From Bacteroidota bacterium (GTDB taxonomy: Bacteria > Bacteroidota > Bacteroidia > Chitinophagales > Chitinophagaceae): a stretch of DNA of 64,000 nt. Made by a program: the position numbers and the translations under genes. The notes under the pieces are model-generated. The model saw nothing but the letters and a program-made list of their open reading frames with translations. It ran no database searches and was not told the DNA's origin. Positions 45,261 through 55,512 of the stretch are shown here, in pieces; position 1 is the stretch's first letter, and the number at the start of each line of letters is the position of its first letter. The DNA lies in NCBI GenBank assembly GCA_025363385.1, contig JANYEA010000117.1, forward strand, positions 1 to 64,000. The letters run 5' to 3'.

Positions 45261-47432
45261 TTGAAGAATCTAACTGTATTCGCATTTTTGATTTGCCTTT
45301 CGGTAAGCCTTTTTGCACAAAAGAAAAATAGCAATTTCAGGATTCATATTCGCAAAACACATTCACCCATTACCATTGATGGTTTAATGAACGAAGCTGC
45401 CTGGCAGGAAGCGTCGGGCGTGAAAACCTTTTACAGTGTGCTTCCTATGGATACGGGCATCGCAAAAGTTCCTACCGAAGTGCGGATGTGCTTTGATGAT
45501 AATAATATATACATCCTTGCCATTTGCACTAAAACCATCAAGGGTGCAGATATGGTAGAATCGCTTCGCCCTGATTTTAATTTTGTAAAAAACGACAACT
45601 TTATTTTTTTTCTCGACCCCTTCGATGACCAAACAAGCGGTTTCACATTTGGCGCTAACGCAGCAGGTGCTCAATGGGATGGCACACTCTATGAAGGGGG
45701 TAAAGCAGATTTAAATTGGGATAGTAAATGGTTCTCCGCAGTAAAGTCGAATAAAGACCAATATATTTTCGAAGCTTCGATTCCCTTTAAAACAATCCGT
45801 TACAAAAAAGGATTAAAGGAATGGGGTATTAATTTTAGCAGAAACGATTTAAAGTCTACCGAAAAGTCAAGTTGGGCACCTGTTCCACGTCAGTTCCCAA
45901 CGGCTTCACTGGCTTATACCGGCGTTCTTGAGTGGGATGAACCACCACCTTCTCAAGGAACCAATTTTTCCTTAATCCCCTATTTACTGGGTGGTGTTTC
46001 AAAAGATAATACTAATGGAAATAGTAGTTCCTGGAAGTCAGATGTAGGGCTCGATGCTAAATTGGCTGTCACATCTTCTCTCAACCTCGACCTAACCATT
46101 CATCCAGATTTCTCTCAGGTTGAAGTAGATAAGCAAGTAGTTAACCTGAGTAGATTTGAGTTGTTCTTTCCCGAAAAAAGGCAGTTCTTTTTAGAGAATA
46201 GCGACCTCTTTGGAAATTTTGGTTATAGTTCTATCAGGCCTTTTTTCTCTCGAAGGATTGGCCTCGACGCACCTATTTCTGCAGGTGGCAGACTGAGTGG
46301 TAAGATTGATAAGAATTGGCGTGTGGGCGTAATGGATATGCAAACAGAAAACATTTCTCAAACAGGTTTGCCCAAAGAAAATTTTGCAGTGATGGTATTG
46401 CAAAGAAAACTATTCAGTAGGTCAAATATTGCCATCATTTATGTTGATAAAACTGCAGTGGGCTCAATCGGCGATTCTGTAAAAAATAAATTCAGTGCCT
46501 ATAACCGAAATATTGGTTTAGAATATAACCTTGCTTCTGCCAACAATATCATTACGGGTAAATTCTTATACCTAAAATCATTTAGTCCAACTACCACCAC
46601 CAACAACGATGTGGTTTCTGGTAACCTGATGTACAATAGCAGGAAATGGAATCTATCAATACAAGAAGAATTCGTTGGTAAAAGCTATACTGCAGAAGTT
46701 GGCTATGTTCCTCGTAATGGCTATTTCAGGTTGAATCCGCAAATGACAAGAAACTATTTTCCAAAATCGGGTAATATTTTAAGTCACGGCCCCCAATTCG
46801 TGGCCAATTTTTATTACGACCAAAATATTACGCGCAATACAGATAACCAAGTAGCTGCCTCATATATTTTTAAATTCCGGAACAGTACCACGTTTTCTGG
46901 AATTGTGCTACACGACTATGTAGAAATTCTCAAAGCCTTCGATCCAACCAATACAGGTAAGGATTCTTTAGCCATTGGCACTAAGCATCAGTGGACCACA
47001 GTAGGTTTTGACTTGCTATCAAAACCACAAAAATTATTTACTTATATTTTTTCTATGCGATACGGAGGATACTATGCAAATGGAACACTTTTTAATATAT
47101 CCAGCGAATTGGGTTATCGCATACAACCCTACTGCAGCATTGCTTTAAGCTCGGCTTATTATTTGCTTAACCTTCCTAGCCCCTGGGGAAACAATGCGTA
47201 TCTTTTAATAGGCCCAAAGATAGACCTTACTCTTACTAATCGATTCTTCTACACCACTTATGTTCAATACAATCAACAACAAAATAACCTGAATTTTAAT
47301 TTGCGATTACAATGGCGGTACAAACCAGCCTCTGACTTATTCCTGGTATACTCAAATAATTATTACGCCACTCCATTCGTTACTAGGAACAACGCATTTA
47401 TATTAAAATTTACCTATTGGTGGAATAAATAA
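45261..47432 (+). CDS. DUF5916 outer-membrane protein with CBM9-like domain
   Basis: A 723-residue exported protein. After the signal peptide (ends LFAQK) comes a CBM9-like carbohydrate-binding domain (about 25-215; PITIDGLMNEAAWQEA is the family opening), and then a DUF5916 domain with beta strands to the C-terminus, likely an outer-membrane barrel (FFPEKRQFFLENSDLFG is characteristic). The first codon is TTG at 45261; any later ATG would cut off the signal peptide. Binding or uptake of glycan-derived material is a reasonable guess, not shown. Confidence 0.85.
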   Translation: MKNLTVFAFLICLSVSLFAQKKNSNFRIHIRKTHSPITIDGLMNEAAWQEASGVKTFYSVLPMDTGIAKVPTEVRMCFDDNNIYILAICTKTIKGADMVESLRPDFNFVKNDNFIFFLDPFDDQTSGFTFGANAAGAQWDGTLYEGGKADLNWDSKWFSAVKSNKDQYIFEASIPFKTIRYKKGLKEWGINFSRNDLKSTEKSSWAPVPRQFPTASLAYTGVLEWDEPPPSQGTNFSLIPYLLGGVSKDNTNGNSSSWKSDVGLDAKLAVTSSLNLDLTIHPDFSQVEVDKQVVNLSRFELFFPEKRQFFLENSDLFGNFGYSSIRPFFSRRIGLDAPISAGGRLSGKIDKNWRVGVMDMQTENISQTGLPKENFAVMVLQRKLFSRSNIAIIYVDKTAVGSIGDSVKNKFSAYNRNIGLEYNLASANNIITGKFLYLKSFSPTTTTNNDVVSGNLMYNSRKWNLSIQEEFVGKSYTAEVGYVPRNGYFRLNPQMTRNYFPKSGNILSHGPQFVANFYYDQNITRNTDNQVAASYIFKFRNSTTFSGIVLHDYVEILKAFDPTNTGKDSLAIGTKHQWTTVGFDLLSKPQKLFTYIFSMRYGGYYANGTLFNISSELGYRIQPYCSIALSSAYYLLNLPSPWGNNAYLLIGPKIDLTLTNRFFYTTYVQYNQQQNNLNFNLRLQWRYKPASDLFLVYSNNYYATPFVTRNNAFILKFTYWWNK

Positions 47433-47439
47433 TTAGCCC

Positions 47440-47468
47440 TTTGTCAGTGAAGGATAGTTGTATCTTTA
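47440..47468 (+). promoter_or_regulatory. Candidate promoter of the GH78 gene pair
   Basis: TTTG (47440-47443), a 17-base spacer and TATCTTTA (47461-47468) match the Bacteroidota TTTG/TAnnTTTG promoter with one mismatch, 45 bases before ATG 47514. Confidence 0.45.
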
Positions 47469-47513
47469 AAAGGAGTTATCAATCTCCTTTTATATACCAA
47501 CGACTAGCCATTT

Positions 47514-50225
47514 ATGAAAAAACAAATTTTACTATTTGTAGCATCCCTGCTATGCATCGCTTCCGGATTTGCACAAACTACTGTACAAACCCTTTTAACA
47601 GAAAATAAAAGCAACCCCATCGGCATCGATATAAGTAGCCCCAGATTTAGTTGGGAACTAAAAAATGAGGCAAGAAATATTGTTCAAACAGCTTATGAGA
47701 TTAAATTAATTGCACCCACAAAATCGGGCAATTGGAGTACTGGTAAAGTCAATACCAATCAATCTGTACAAATTCCTTATACTGGCCCTGCATTACAATC
47801 TAATTCAAAATATCAGTGGCAGGTAAGGGTTTGGGATCAATCCAACCAACCTTCTCCTTGGAGCGTACCCGTGAATTTTCAAATGGGATTATTACAAGTA
47901 AGCGACTGGATTGCAAAATGGATTGAACCCGGTTATCAGGAAGACGATAAATTAAGACCAAGTCCGCTATTTAGAAAATCATTTAACAGCAAGAAAAAAA
48001 TTCAATCAGCCACCGCATATATAACAGCCCATGGTTTATATGAAGCACATATCAACGGAAAAAAAGTAGGTGATGCTTTTTTAACACCAGGTTGGACTGC
48101 CTATCAAAAAAGATTACAGTATCAGGCATACGATGTAACTAATTTAATGCAATCTGGTAAAAACGCAATTGCAGTTGCATTAGGTAGTGGTTGGTATCGT
48201 GGCATTATTGGATTTGATAATAATAAAAATGTTTACGGAAAAGATATCGCACTATTAATGCAATTAGAAGTTGTATATAGTGATGGTACTGTAGAAAAAA
48301 TTGGTACGGATGCAAGCTGGAAATCGGGTATTGGTGAAATTCGTTCAGCTGAAATTTATAATGGCGAAACCATTGATGCACGCCAGGAAAAGAAAGGTTG
48401 GAAATTAGCCAATTATAATGATGGCGACTGGTCTTCGGTAGTTCTTGGAAAACAAACCATGAATAACCTGGTTGCCACAGAAAATGAACTGGTAAAAAAA
48501 CATGAGGTATTCCAGCCCGTAAAAATTTTCACCACACCAAAAGGCGAAAAAGTAATTGATTTTGGTCAGAACCTGGTGGGTTGGGTAACCCTGAAAGTAA
48601 AAGGAAATTCAGGAGATAAGATTACTATTTCACACGCAGAGGTTTTAGACAAGCAAGGAAATTTTTATACCGAAAATTTACGTGCTGCTATTTGTCAGAA
48701 CACTTACGTTTTAAAAGGTGGTGAAGAAGAGGTTTTTGAACCACATTTTACCTGGCAAGGATTTAGATATGCCAAAATTGAAGGGTATCCTGGTGAATTA
48801 AATGCAGCAAACTTTTCTGCCGTGGCACTTTATTCTGATATGCCTCAAACTGGAACACTTAATACTTCTAACAATCTGATTAATCAATTACAACACAATA
48901 TTCAATGGGGTCAGAATGGCAACTTTTTAGACGTTCCTACAGATTGTCCGCAAAGAGACGAACGCTTAGGTTGGACGGGCGATGCACAGGCTTTTTCTCG
49001 CACAGCATCTTTTAATAGAAATGTAAATAGCTTTTTTTCGAAATGGTTAAAAGATGTGTCGGCAGATCAATTGGCTAATGGAAGTATCCCATTTGTAATA
49101 CCCAATGTATTAGGTGAAGGTGCATCAGGTGCTACCGGTTGGGCCGATGTGGCAACCATCGTTCCCTGGAATATTTATCTTGCTTATGGAGATAAAAGAA
49201 TTTTGGAACAACAATATCCAAGCATGAAATCCTGGTTAGGATTTATGCAGGCAAAAAGCAAAAACGACTTATGGAATACTGGATTTCATTTTGGTGATTG
49301 GTTATTCTATCGCCCATTTGATGATAATGATGGAAGCTCTGCAGTTACCGATAAATACTTAATAGCACAATGCTTCTATGCGCATACCACTCAAATAATG
49401 ATCAATACTGCGAAGGTTTTGGGTAAAGCAGAAGACGTTCCAGTATATGAAGCATTACTGAAAAAAATAAAAGAAGCTTACCTTAAAGAGTATGTAACCG
49501 GTTCGGGCAGGCTCGTTTCATCAACACAAACAGCCTATGTGTTGGCTTTGGAATTTGATATGTTACCAGCATCTATGCTTGCACAAGCTGCCGAACGACT
49601 TGTTGAAAATATTAAAAGTTATGGCAATCATTTAACCACAGGTTTTCTGGGAACACCCTACCTCTGTGAAGTACTTTCCAGATTTGGGTATACAGATATG
49701 GCTTATACTTTATTGCTTCAAGAAACCTATCCTTCCTGGTTATATCCTGTAAAAATGGGTGCCACCACTATCTGGGAAAGATGGAATGGTATTCGTACAG
49801 ATGGAAGTTTCGAACCTGCATCAATGAATTCATTTAATCACTACGCATATGGTGCCATCGGAGACTGGATGTATCGAGTAATGGTGGGCATCGATACTTA
49901 TGAAGATGGACCAGGTTATCAGCATATCAAAATTGAACCACATTTTGGTGGCAGTTTTACTTTTGCTTCTGCAAATTTAAAAACCTATTACGGCACTTTG
50001 AGTAGTGGTTGGAAACTAAGTGGCAATTCTATTTTAATAGATGCAATTGTTCCTCCAAATACCCACGCTACTGTAATTCTTCCAGCAAAGTCGAGAAATG
50101 ATATAACAGAAGATGGAAAGGCTTTACCAGATGATATAAAAACAAGTGTATCAAATAATACCAACGCTTTTATTCAAATAGAAATCGGTTCAGGAAAATA
50201 TCAGTTCGAAATAAAAAGAAAATAA
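47514..50225 (+). CDS. Alpha-L-rhamnosidase, GH78
   Basis: A 903-residue secreted enzyme, signal peptide 1-20 (ends GFAQ). Domains in order: a fibronectin-like N-terminal part (about 25-130), the Bac_rhamnosid_N carbohydrate-binding domain (about 160-330), a beta domain, the (alpha/alpha)6 catalytic domain (about 440-780), and a C-terminal beta domain. DCPQRDERLGWTGDAQ carries the conserved catalytic acidic cluster and GATTIWERWN the second acidic residue. It should release alpha-L-rhamnose from plant or bacterial glycans. The next gene starts 8 bases downstream and is a distant relative, so the two likely act together. Confidence 0.93.
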   Translation: MKKQILLFVASLLCIASGFAQTTVQTLLTENKSNPIGIDISSPRFSWELKNEARNIVQTAYEIKLIAPTKSGNWSTGKVNTNQSVQIPYTGPALQSNSKYQWQVRVWDQSNQPSPWSVPVNFQMGLLQVSDWIAKWIEPGYQEDDKLRPSPLFRKSFNSKKKIQSATAYITAHGLYEAHINGKKVGDAFLTPGWTAYQKRLQYQAYDVTNLMQSGKNAIAVALGSGWYRGIIGFDNNKNVYGKDIALLMQLEVVYSDGTVEKIGTDASWKSGIGEIRSAEIYNGETIDARQEKKGWKLANYNDGDWSSVVLGKQTMNNLVATENELVKKHEVFQPVKIFTTPKGEKVIDFGQNLVGWVTLKVKGNSGDKITISHAEVLDKQGNFYTENLRAAICQNTYVLKGGEEEVFEPHFTWQGFRYAKIEGYPGELNAANFSAVALYSDMPQTGTLNTSNNLINQLQHNIQWGQNGNFLDVPTDCPQRDERLGWTGDAQAFSRTASFNRNVNSFFSKWLKDVSADQLANGSIPFVIPNVLGEGASGATGWADVATIVPWNIYLAYGDKRILEQQYPSMKSWLGFMQAKSKNDLWNTGFHFGDWLFYRPFDDNDGSSAVTDKYLIAQCFYAHTTQIMINTAKVLGKAEDVPVYEALLKKIKEAYLKEYVTGSGRLVSSTQTAYVLALEFDMLPASMLAQAAERLVENIKSYGNHLTTGFLGTPYLCEVLSRFGYTDMAYTLLLQETYPSWLYPVKMGATTIWERWNGIRTDGSFEPASMNSFNHYAYGAIGDWMYRVMVGIDTYEDGPGYQHIKIEPHFGGSFTFASANLKTYYGTLSSGWKLSGNSILIDAIVPPNTHATVILPAKSRNDITEDGKALPDDIKTSVSNNTNAFIQIEIGSGKYQFEIKRK

Positions 50226-50233
50226 TATACAGC

Positions 50234-52597
50234 ATGAAACAAGTTTTCACTTTTATAGCCATTTGTATTGCATTAAACCACAGTGCGATTTCGCAAGAAA
50301 CTGATCTGTTACACCAACCATGGAAAGCTTCATGGGTTGCGGTACCCAATACATCTGCTACCGATTTTGGTGTGTATATGTTTAGAAAAAAAATGTCTCT
50401 GCCTGTAAAACCAGAAAAGTTTCTGGTACACTTATCGGCAGATAACAGATACAAATTATTTGTAAACGAACAACTCGTATCATTCGGACCCACACGCGGT
50501 GATATTGCCCATTGGAATTATGAAACAATCGACCTTGCTCAATATTTAAAAATGGGTGAAAATACAGTAGCAGCGTTAGTGTGGAATGAAGGAGAGCAGA
50601 AACCAGAAGCACAGATTAGTTTCAGAACTGGCTTCTTGATGCAGGGTGTTAATTTCAAAGACTCAATATGGAATACCGATAGTACCTGGAAATGTTTACA
50701 GGATACATCCTATCGTGCATTGAATGTGCAAATGAATACTTATTATGTAACCGGGCCAGGTGAACTGATCAATTTCAACCATCGTATTCAGGGTTGGCAG
50801 AAAAATGATTTTGATGATGCTGCCTGGAAAAAAGCTTCAGCCATCAGCGGGGCTTATCCGAAAAATATTTTGATGATGGATATGCCAGTAGGCTGGAACC
50901 TGGTTGCTTCTTCACTTCCGCCCAGAGAATTTAGTAACCTGCGTTTACAAAAAATAGTGAGAGAATCCGGAAAAAATATCCCGGTAGGATTTCCAAATCT
51001 GAAATCAAGCTTTCAGATTCCAGCCAATAGCACGGATACTATTTTATTAGATCAAAGTTTTCTTACCAATGCCTATCCCACTATTGAATTTGCAAAAGGA
51101 AGAAATGCCAATATCCGAATCGGATATGCAGAAGCTTTATTTACAAAATATCCCTCTAAAGGAAATAGAAATGAAACAAATGGAAAAACGTTTATAGGTA
51201 AGGAAGATCAATTGATATCTAATGGCTCAGATGATCAGTCATTCACCGCACTTGATTTTAGAACCTATCGATATATACAGTTAATAGTACAAACAAAAGA
51301 TGAGCCCCTGATTATTAAAGACTTCTTTGGAAATTTTACCAGCTACCCCTTTATTAAAAAAGCCAATTTCAATGCGGGCAATCCCTTGTACAATCAAATA
51401 CTGGATATAGGTTGGCGCACTGCAAAATTGTGTGCTTGGGAAACCTATATGGACTGCCCCTACTACGAACAGTTACAATATATTGGCGACTCTCGCATAC
51501 AGGCTTTGCTTTCATTATACAATACCGGAGACGATAAACTAGTTCGCAATGCATTGAATCAGATGAACGAATCCAGATTACCAGAAGGTGTTACTTTAAG
51601 CCGCCACCCTTCGCATACCGCACAACTGATTCCTACATTTTCATTGTGGTATATCGATATGTTGCACGATTATTGGATGTACGGAAAAGATGAAGTATTT
51701 GTAAAAGATAAATTGATGGGTACCAGGGGTATCTTAGAATTCTTTAAACGCTTTCAACAGAAAGATCATTCATTAAAAGATGTACCTTATTGGAATTTCA
51801 CTGATTGGTGCGAAACCAAAGGATGGGATGGAGGAAGAGCTCCAGTAGGTAAAGATGGTTACTCTTCAGTGATGGACCTGCTTTTATTGTACACTTATCA
51901 AATGGCTGCCGATATGGAATTGAAGATTGGCATACCAGCCTTAGCAGAATCCTATAAAGCAGAAGCGAAAATTTTGCAACAGACCATTCGGAATAAATAT
52001 TTCGATGTAGGAAAAAAATTATTTTCAGACAGAACCGAAAAAGATCTCTACTCACAACACGCCAATACCCTTGCCATTTTAACAGGAACTACAAATGGGG
52101 AAGAAGCAAAATCAATCGCCAAAAAATTAATGGCCGATACAAGCATTACTGAAGCCACTATCTTTTATAAATATTATGTGTATCAGGCACTCACTAAAGC
52201 AGGATTTGGAAACGATTATTTGAACTGGTTAGATATCTGGAAAAGAAATATCAAAGAAGGACTTACTACATGGGCTGAAATTTCTGATATCAATAATGCC
52301 AGAAGCGATTGTCATGCTTGGGGGGCAAGCCCGAACATAGAATTTTTTCGCACCGTTCTAGGGATCGATACAGATGCGCCCTCCTTTAAAAAAGTAAAAA
52401 TTATACCACACTTAGGAAATGAAACGAAGATCAGCGGAAGCATTCCCCATCCCGATGGAACCATTACCACCAGCTATGAATTAAAAGAAGGAAGCTGGCA
52501 GATCAAAATTGAATTACCTAAAACCATTACCGGGTATTTAGAGTGGAAAGAAAATAAATATCCTTTAAAAGAAGGAGCCAATAATTTCAAACTATAA
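50234..52597 (+). CDS. GH78-like alpha-L-rhamnosidase
   Basis: A 787-residue secreted protein, signal peptide 1-20 (ends AISQE). Architecture follows GH78: N-terminal beta domains to about residue 370, then an (alpha/alpha)6 barrel. The cluster DCPYYEQLQYIGDSR replaces the DCPQRDERLGWTGD of the upstream enzyme, and LTTWAEIS replaces ATTIWERW, so acidic residues are kept while neighbours differ. This points to another rhamnosidase subgroup with different linkage preference. Operon partner of the first GH78. Confidence 0.85.
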   Translation: MKQVFTFIAICIALNHSAISQETDLLHQPWKASWVAVPNTSATDFGVYMFRKKMSLPVKPEKFLVHLSADNRYKLFVNEQLVSFGPTRGDIAHWNYETIDLAQYLKMGENTVAALVWNEGEQKPEAQISFRTGFLMQGVNFKDSIWNTDSTWKCLQDTSYRALNVQMNTYYVTGPGELINFNHRIQGWQKNDFDDAAWKKASAISGAYPKNILMMDMPVGWNLVASSLPPREFSNLRLQKIVRESGKNIPVGFPNLKSSFQIPANSTDTILLDQSFLTNAYPTIEFAKGRNANIRIGYAEALFTKYPSKGNRNETNGKTFIGKEDQLISNGSDDQSFTALDFRTYRYIQLIVQTKDEPLIIKDFFGNFTSYPFIKKANFNAGNPLYNQILDIGWRTAKLCAWETYMDCPYYEQLQYIGDSRIQALLSLYNTGDDKLVRNALNQMNESRLPEGVTLSRHPSHTAQLIPTFSLWYIDMLHDYWMYGKDEVFVKDKLMGTRGILEFFKRFQQKDHSLKDVPYWNFTDWCETKGWDGGRAPVGKDGYSSVMDLLLLYTYQMAADMELKIGIPALAESYKAEAKILQQTIRNKYFDVGKKLFSDRTEKDLYSQHANTLAILTGTTNGEEAKSIAKKLMADTSITEATIFYKYYVYQALTKAGFGNDYLNWLDIWKRNIKEGLTTWAEISDINNARSDCHAWGASPNIEFFRTVLGIDTDAPSFKKVKIIPHLGNETKISGSIPHPDGTITTSYELKEGSWQIKIELPKTITGYLEWKENKYPLKEGANNFKL

Positions 52598-52613
52598 TTT
52601 CAAATAAAAAATT

Positions 52614-52700
52614 CCCCTCCATCACATGAGATGGAGGGGTGCCCAAGCGAAGCGATGGGCAGGGTGGCTCTCTCCTTACATAAAAAGGGTGTAAACACCC
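52614..52700. repeat. Structured intergenic repeat with three inverted repeats
   Basis: Three hairpins in a row: CCCCTCCATC/GATGGAGGGG (52614-52639), TGCCCA/TGGGCA (52640-52661) enclosing AGCGAAGCGA, and GGGTGT/ACACCC (52687-52700). GC content is far above the flanks. From memory, similar CCCCTCCAT...GGGGTGCCC pieces are dispersed between genes in Bacteroidota genomes. It lies after the GH78 stop and could also end that transcript. Confidence 0.6.
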
Positions 52701-52796
52701 CCATACAGGTATTGCATTCCTAAAAAAGACTTTGTATTTTGATGCGGTAACCTCTCGCTCATTCCCCCCCGTATTTATTTTCTTTTATTTCATGCT

Positions 52797-55028
52797 ATGT
52801 CTCAAAAAAGATGGGCCAAACAATGGCTTCAAATATTGAGAGATCTTATGTTCGTATTGCGCGAACTCTGGCTTTTATTAGGCATACACCTGCTTGCCCT
52901 TTTTGCATTTTTACTTATGCCTCAGGGAACCGATATGTTATTGTCGATTCTTGAACCCAAAACTTTTATTCTAAATGCCTCACACATTACATTGCTTATA
53001 GTAGCTATGTTTTGTTGGAGTATCTCCTCTGAATTTTGTACCAGGTTCTTGATTTACATGACTGATAATTCTGGGCATACATTGAGTCCGGAAAGAGTTT
53101 CCCTTCGCAAACAAAATCAAAAATGGATTGCAGTATTCTTTCTCTACTTCCCACCCATCTTAGTAGCCCTCGCATTTATAAAAGCCTATTTCCAAAATCT
53201 ATCAGATATCAGTAGTTCCTGGTGGATATTGGTTTTTATACTTACAGCAATTTCCGGCTTACTCTTTCTTTTAAAGTATTTATACAAAGCCGATTATCGA
53301 AAACATAAACCCAATATTTTTCATTGGATGCATTTAAGTGAAACGGAGAAATATTGGACTTCAAAATTGTACGGCATATTTAATGAATATAGGGTAGACC
53401 TGCATGAAGATGAAATGCCTCTGCAAACTCATGATCTTCCCCGGGATTTATTACTCTCGAATGGTAGTTTTATACCCGCTGTTTTTCAATTAAAGAAAAG
53501 ACCCACAAAATTAGCAGATACAAAAAACATACGTGTTTGGATGTTTCGAATTCCTCTGGTTTACTATCGAAATCTGTTAACACAATTCTTTGTGTTAGTG
53601 GTTCTCTCCATTTTACTGATCTGTTTTTTTGCTTTTGCATGCACCGAAACTTATCAAAGTATCGGTGCCATTGCCATGATCTGTTTTGCTTTTGCCTCCT
53701 GGCAAATCATGTATACATTACTTCATTTTCTAGACAAGGCACAACCCATCCCTAAAATCAATCTTACATTTCGTTTAATCGTATCTATATGGATCTGTTT
53801 TTGTTCCTATACAAATAACGACCATCCTGCAAGGTGGATAGAAAAAGAAAAAATAAGAGTCGGAAAAAAAGTATCGGAACATTTTAAAACGTGGATCTCA
53901 AATCTAGAGGCTTCAGAACATTATCAGAATGCCGATCAGATTCCCATATTCTTTTTAGCATCTGAAGGAGGTGCATTAAGAACGGGTGCATTTACAGCTA
54001 TGTTATTGGCAAAAATGCAAGACAGCTTCCCAAATTTTAAAAAACATATTTATTGTTATAGCGGTATTTCAGGAGGGAGTCTGGGTTTACAGTATTTTCA
54101 AAGTCTACCGAATTCGCTCTCACTAAAAAAAGAATATAGCAAGAGCAGTAGCACATTTTTTGAAACCGATTTTTTGTCGCCCGTTACTGGCAAACTGGTT
54201 TTCGGGGAATTGTTGAACTGCTTTTTTCCATTTCATATTGCCTCTTTCGATAGAGCCATTGCCTTAGAAAATGCTTGGGAATTAAGTTGGTCAAGCGCCA
54301 ATAAAAATCAGGAAAATATTTTTGCTGCATCTTTTAATCAACAGATCGGAGAAAACAAACCTGCCATATTTATCAATGCAGTGGAATCAGAAACCGGATT
54401 ACCTGTAGTATGGACCAACACACAGCTCGACAGTACCATTGCACTTTATGGTGCCAGGGATCTAAGAAATAAATTTCATTTATCAATTGCCTATTCAACG
54501 GCTATTAATTTAGGAACCCGTTTCCCTTTTATTTCTCCTGCCGCCATGTTAGAATTTAATCTGCCTAATCATCATAAAAATCGTTTCCATTATATCGATG
54601 GCGGGTATTACGAGAACAAGGGTGAGCAAACATTATTAGAAATTATTCAGGCAATACATATTGAAAATTATCCCGCAGTAAAGCCCTATATCATTCAGTT
54701 TAATTTTTCACAGGATGATACCAGCAACCATAGTATTCGATTTGCAAACGAATTCATGGAAGTGATCAATGGAATTGAGAATACAAGATTTGCCAGAGCA
54801 AGTCTTACAGTTGAAGCGATGAAAAAATACATGCAGAAACATTTCGACACCTCACAAATCATCAACCTCAATTTAGATATTTCCATTAAACAATTACCCA
54901 TGAACTGGATATTGTCTCATACTGCCATGAACAGAATTGATAGTTATACAAACGCGCAGATGTATCTGAAAAAAGATTCGTTACAAGTGCAACATATTTT
55001 CAATGCCATTAAAAATATAAAACCATAA
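52797..55028 (+). CDS. Membrane-bound patatin-like phospholipase
   Basis: A 743-residue protein. Hydrophobic helices lie at about 25-42, 60-85, 110-130, 140-160, 260-285 and 288-312, and a cytosolic patatin domain covers about 380-740. The oxyanion loop is EGGALRTG (390-397), the nucleophile is S425 in GISGGS, and the catalytic Asp is D601 in YIDGGY. The Ser-Asp dyad is complete, so lipid acyl hydrolase activity is expected. The membrane part with several helices at the N-terminus is unusual for patatins. A small lipoprotein gene follows after four bases. Confidence 0.85.
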   Translation: MSQKRWAKQWLQILRDLMFVLRELWLLLGIHLLALFAFLLMPQGTDMLLSILEPKTFILNASHITLLIVAMFCWSISSEFCTRFLIYMTDNSGHTLSPERVSLRKQNQKWIAVFFLYFPPILVALAFIKAYFQNLSDISSSWWILVFILTAISGLLFLLKYLYKADYRKHKPNIFHWMHLSETEKYWTSKLYGIFNEYRVDLHEDEMPLQTHDLPRDLLLSNGSFIPAVFQLKKRPTKLADTKNIRVWMFRIPLVYYRNLLTQFFVLVVLSILLICFFAFACTETYQSIGAIAMICFAFASWQIMYTLLHFLDKAQPIPKINLTFRLIVSIWICFCSYTNNDHPARWIEKEKIRVGKKVSEHFKTWISNLEASEHYQNADQIPIFFLASEGGALRTGAFTAMLLAKMQDSFPNFKKHIYCYSGISGGSLGLQYFQSLPNSLSLKKEYSKSSSTFFETDFLSPVTGKLVFGELLNCFFPFHIASFDRAIALENAWELSWSSANKNQENIFAASFNQQIGENKPAIFINAVESETGLPVVWTNTQLDSTIALYGARDLRNKFHLSIAYSTAINLGTRFPFISPAAMLEFNLPNHHKNRFHYIDGGYYENKGEQTLLEIIQAIHIENYPAVKPYIIQFNFSQDDTSNHSIRFANEFMEVINGIENTRFARASLTVEAMKKYMQKHFDTSQIINLNLDISIKQLPMNWILSHTAMNRIDSYTNAQMYLKKDSLQVQHIFNAIKNIKP

Positions 55029-55032
55029 TTAT

Positions 55033-55509
55033 ATGAAAAAGAATCTTTTAATGATAAGCTGTATTTACATTTTGCTGATGGGTTGTGCCGGTGTGAAAAT
55101 TTATTCCGATGCCAATTTGCAACACCCAACTGCTGTTCAGTTTCACTATGCCAAACCCTTCTTACTGGTAGAACGTAACGCAACTAAAGATGGTACAACT
55201 AAAACAACTATTGTGTATTTGCCCGATCAGTCTGAGACCTATTATGCTAAAATGGTGAGTGGCTTAGGCAATAGCGATCTGAAAATTGCTTTTGAAAATG
55301 GATCCATCGCTTCACTGGGAACCAGTTCAGATAATAAGATCCTTTTATCAACTGGATCACTCAGTAGTTTAATTAGTGATCTTGCAAAAATGCCCCAAGC
55401 ATCTTCTAGCGAAATGAAAATAGATGCGCTTGAGTCATCATTCGATTTGTATGAAATTATGATCAGTGATGGAAAAACAAGTTTGAAAAAAGTTGCCTGG
55501 AAAAAATAA
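55033..55509 (+). CDS. Lipoprotein of unknown function paired with the patatin
   Basis: A 158-residue lipoprotein: lipobox LMGC with the lipidated Cys at 18. The rest is a soluble beta/alpha domain with no known motif. Four bases separate it from the patatin stop, so it is almost certainly co-transcribed and may regulate or localise the phospholipase. Function not assigned. Confidence 0.68.
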   Translation: MKKNLLMISCIYILLMGCAGVKIYSDANLQHPTAVQFHYAKPFLLVERNATKDGTTKTTIVYLPDQSETYYAKMVSGLGNSDLKIAFENGSIASLGTSSDNKILLSTGSLSSLISDLAKMPQASSSEMKIDALESSFDLYEIMISDGKTSLKKVAWKK

Positions 55510-55512
55510 ACA

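Noticed and set aside
52614-52700. CRISPR repeat or tRNA-like element
   Set aside because: The three hairpins differ from one another, there are no regular spacers, and no anticodon arm or T-loop sequence is present.
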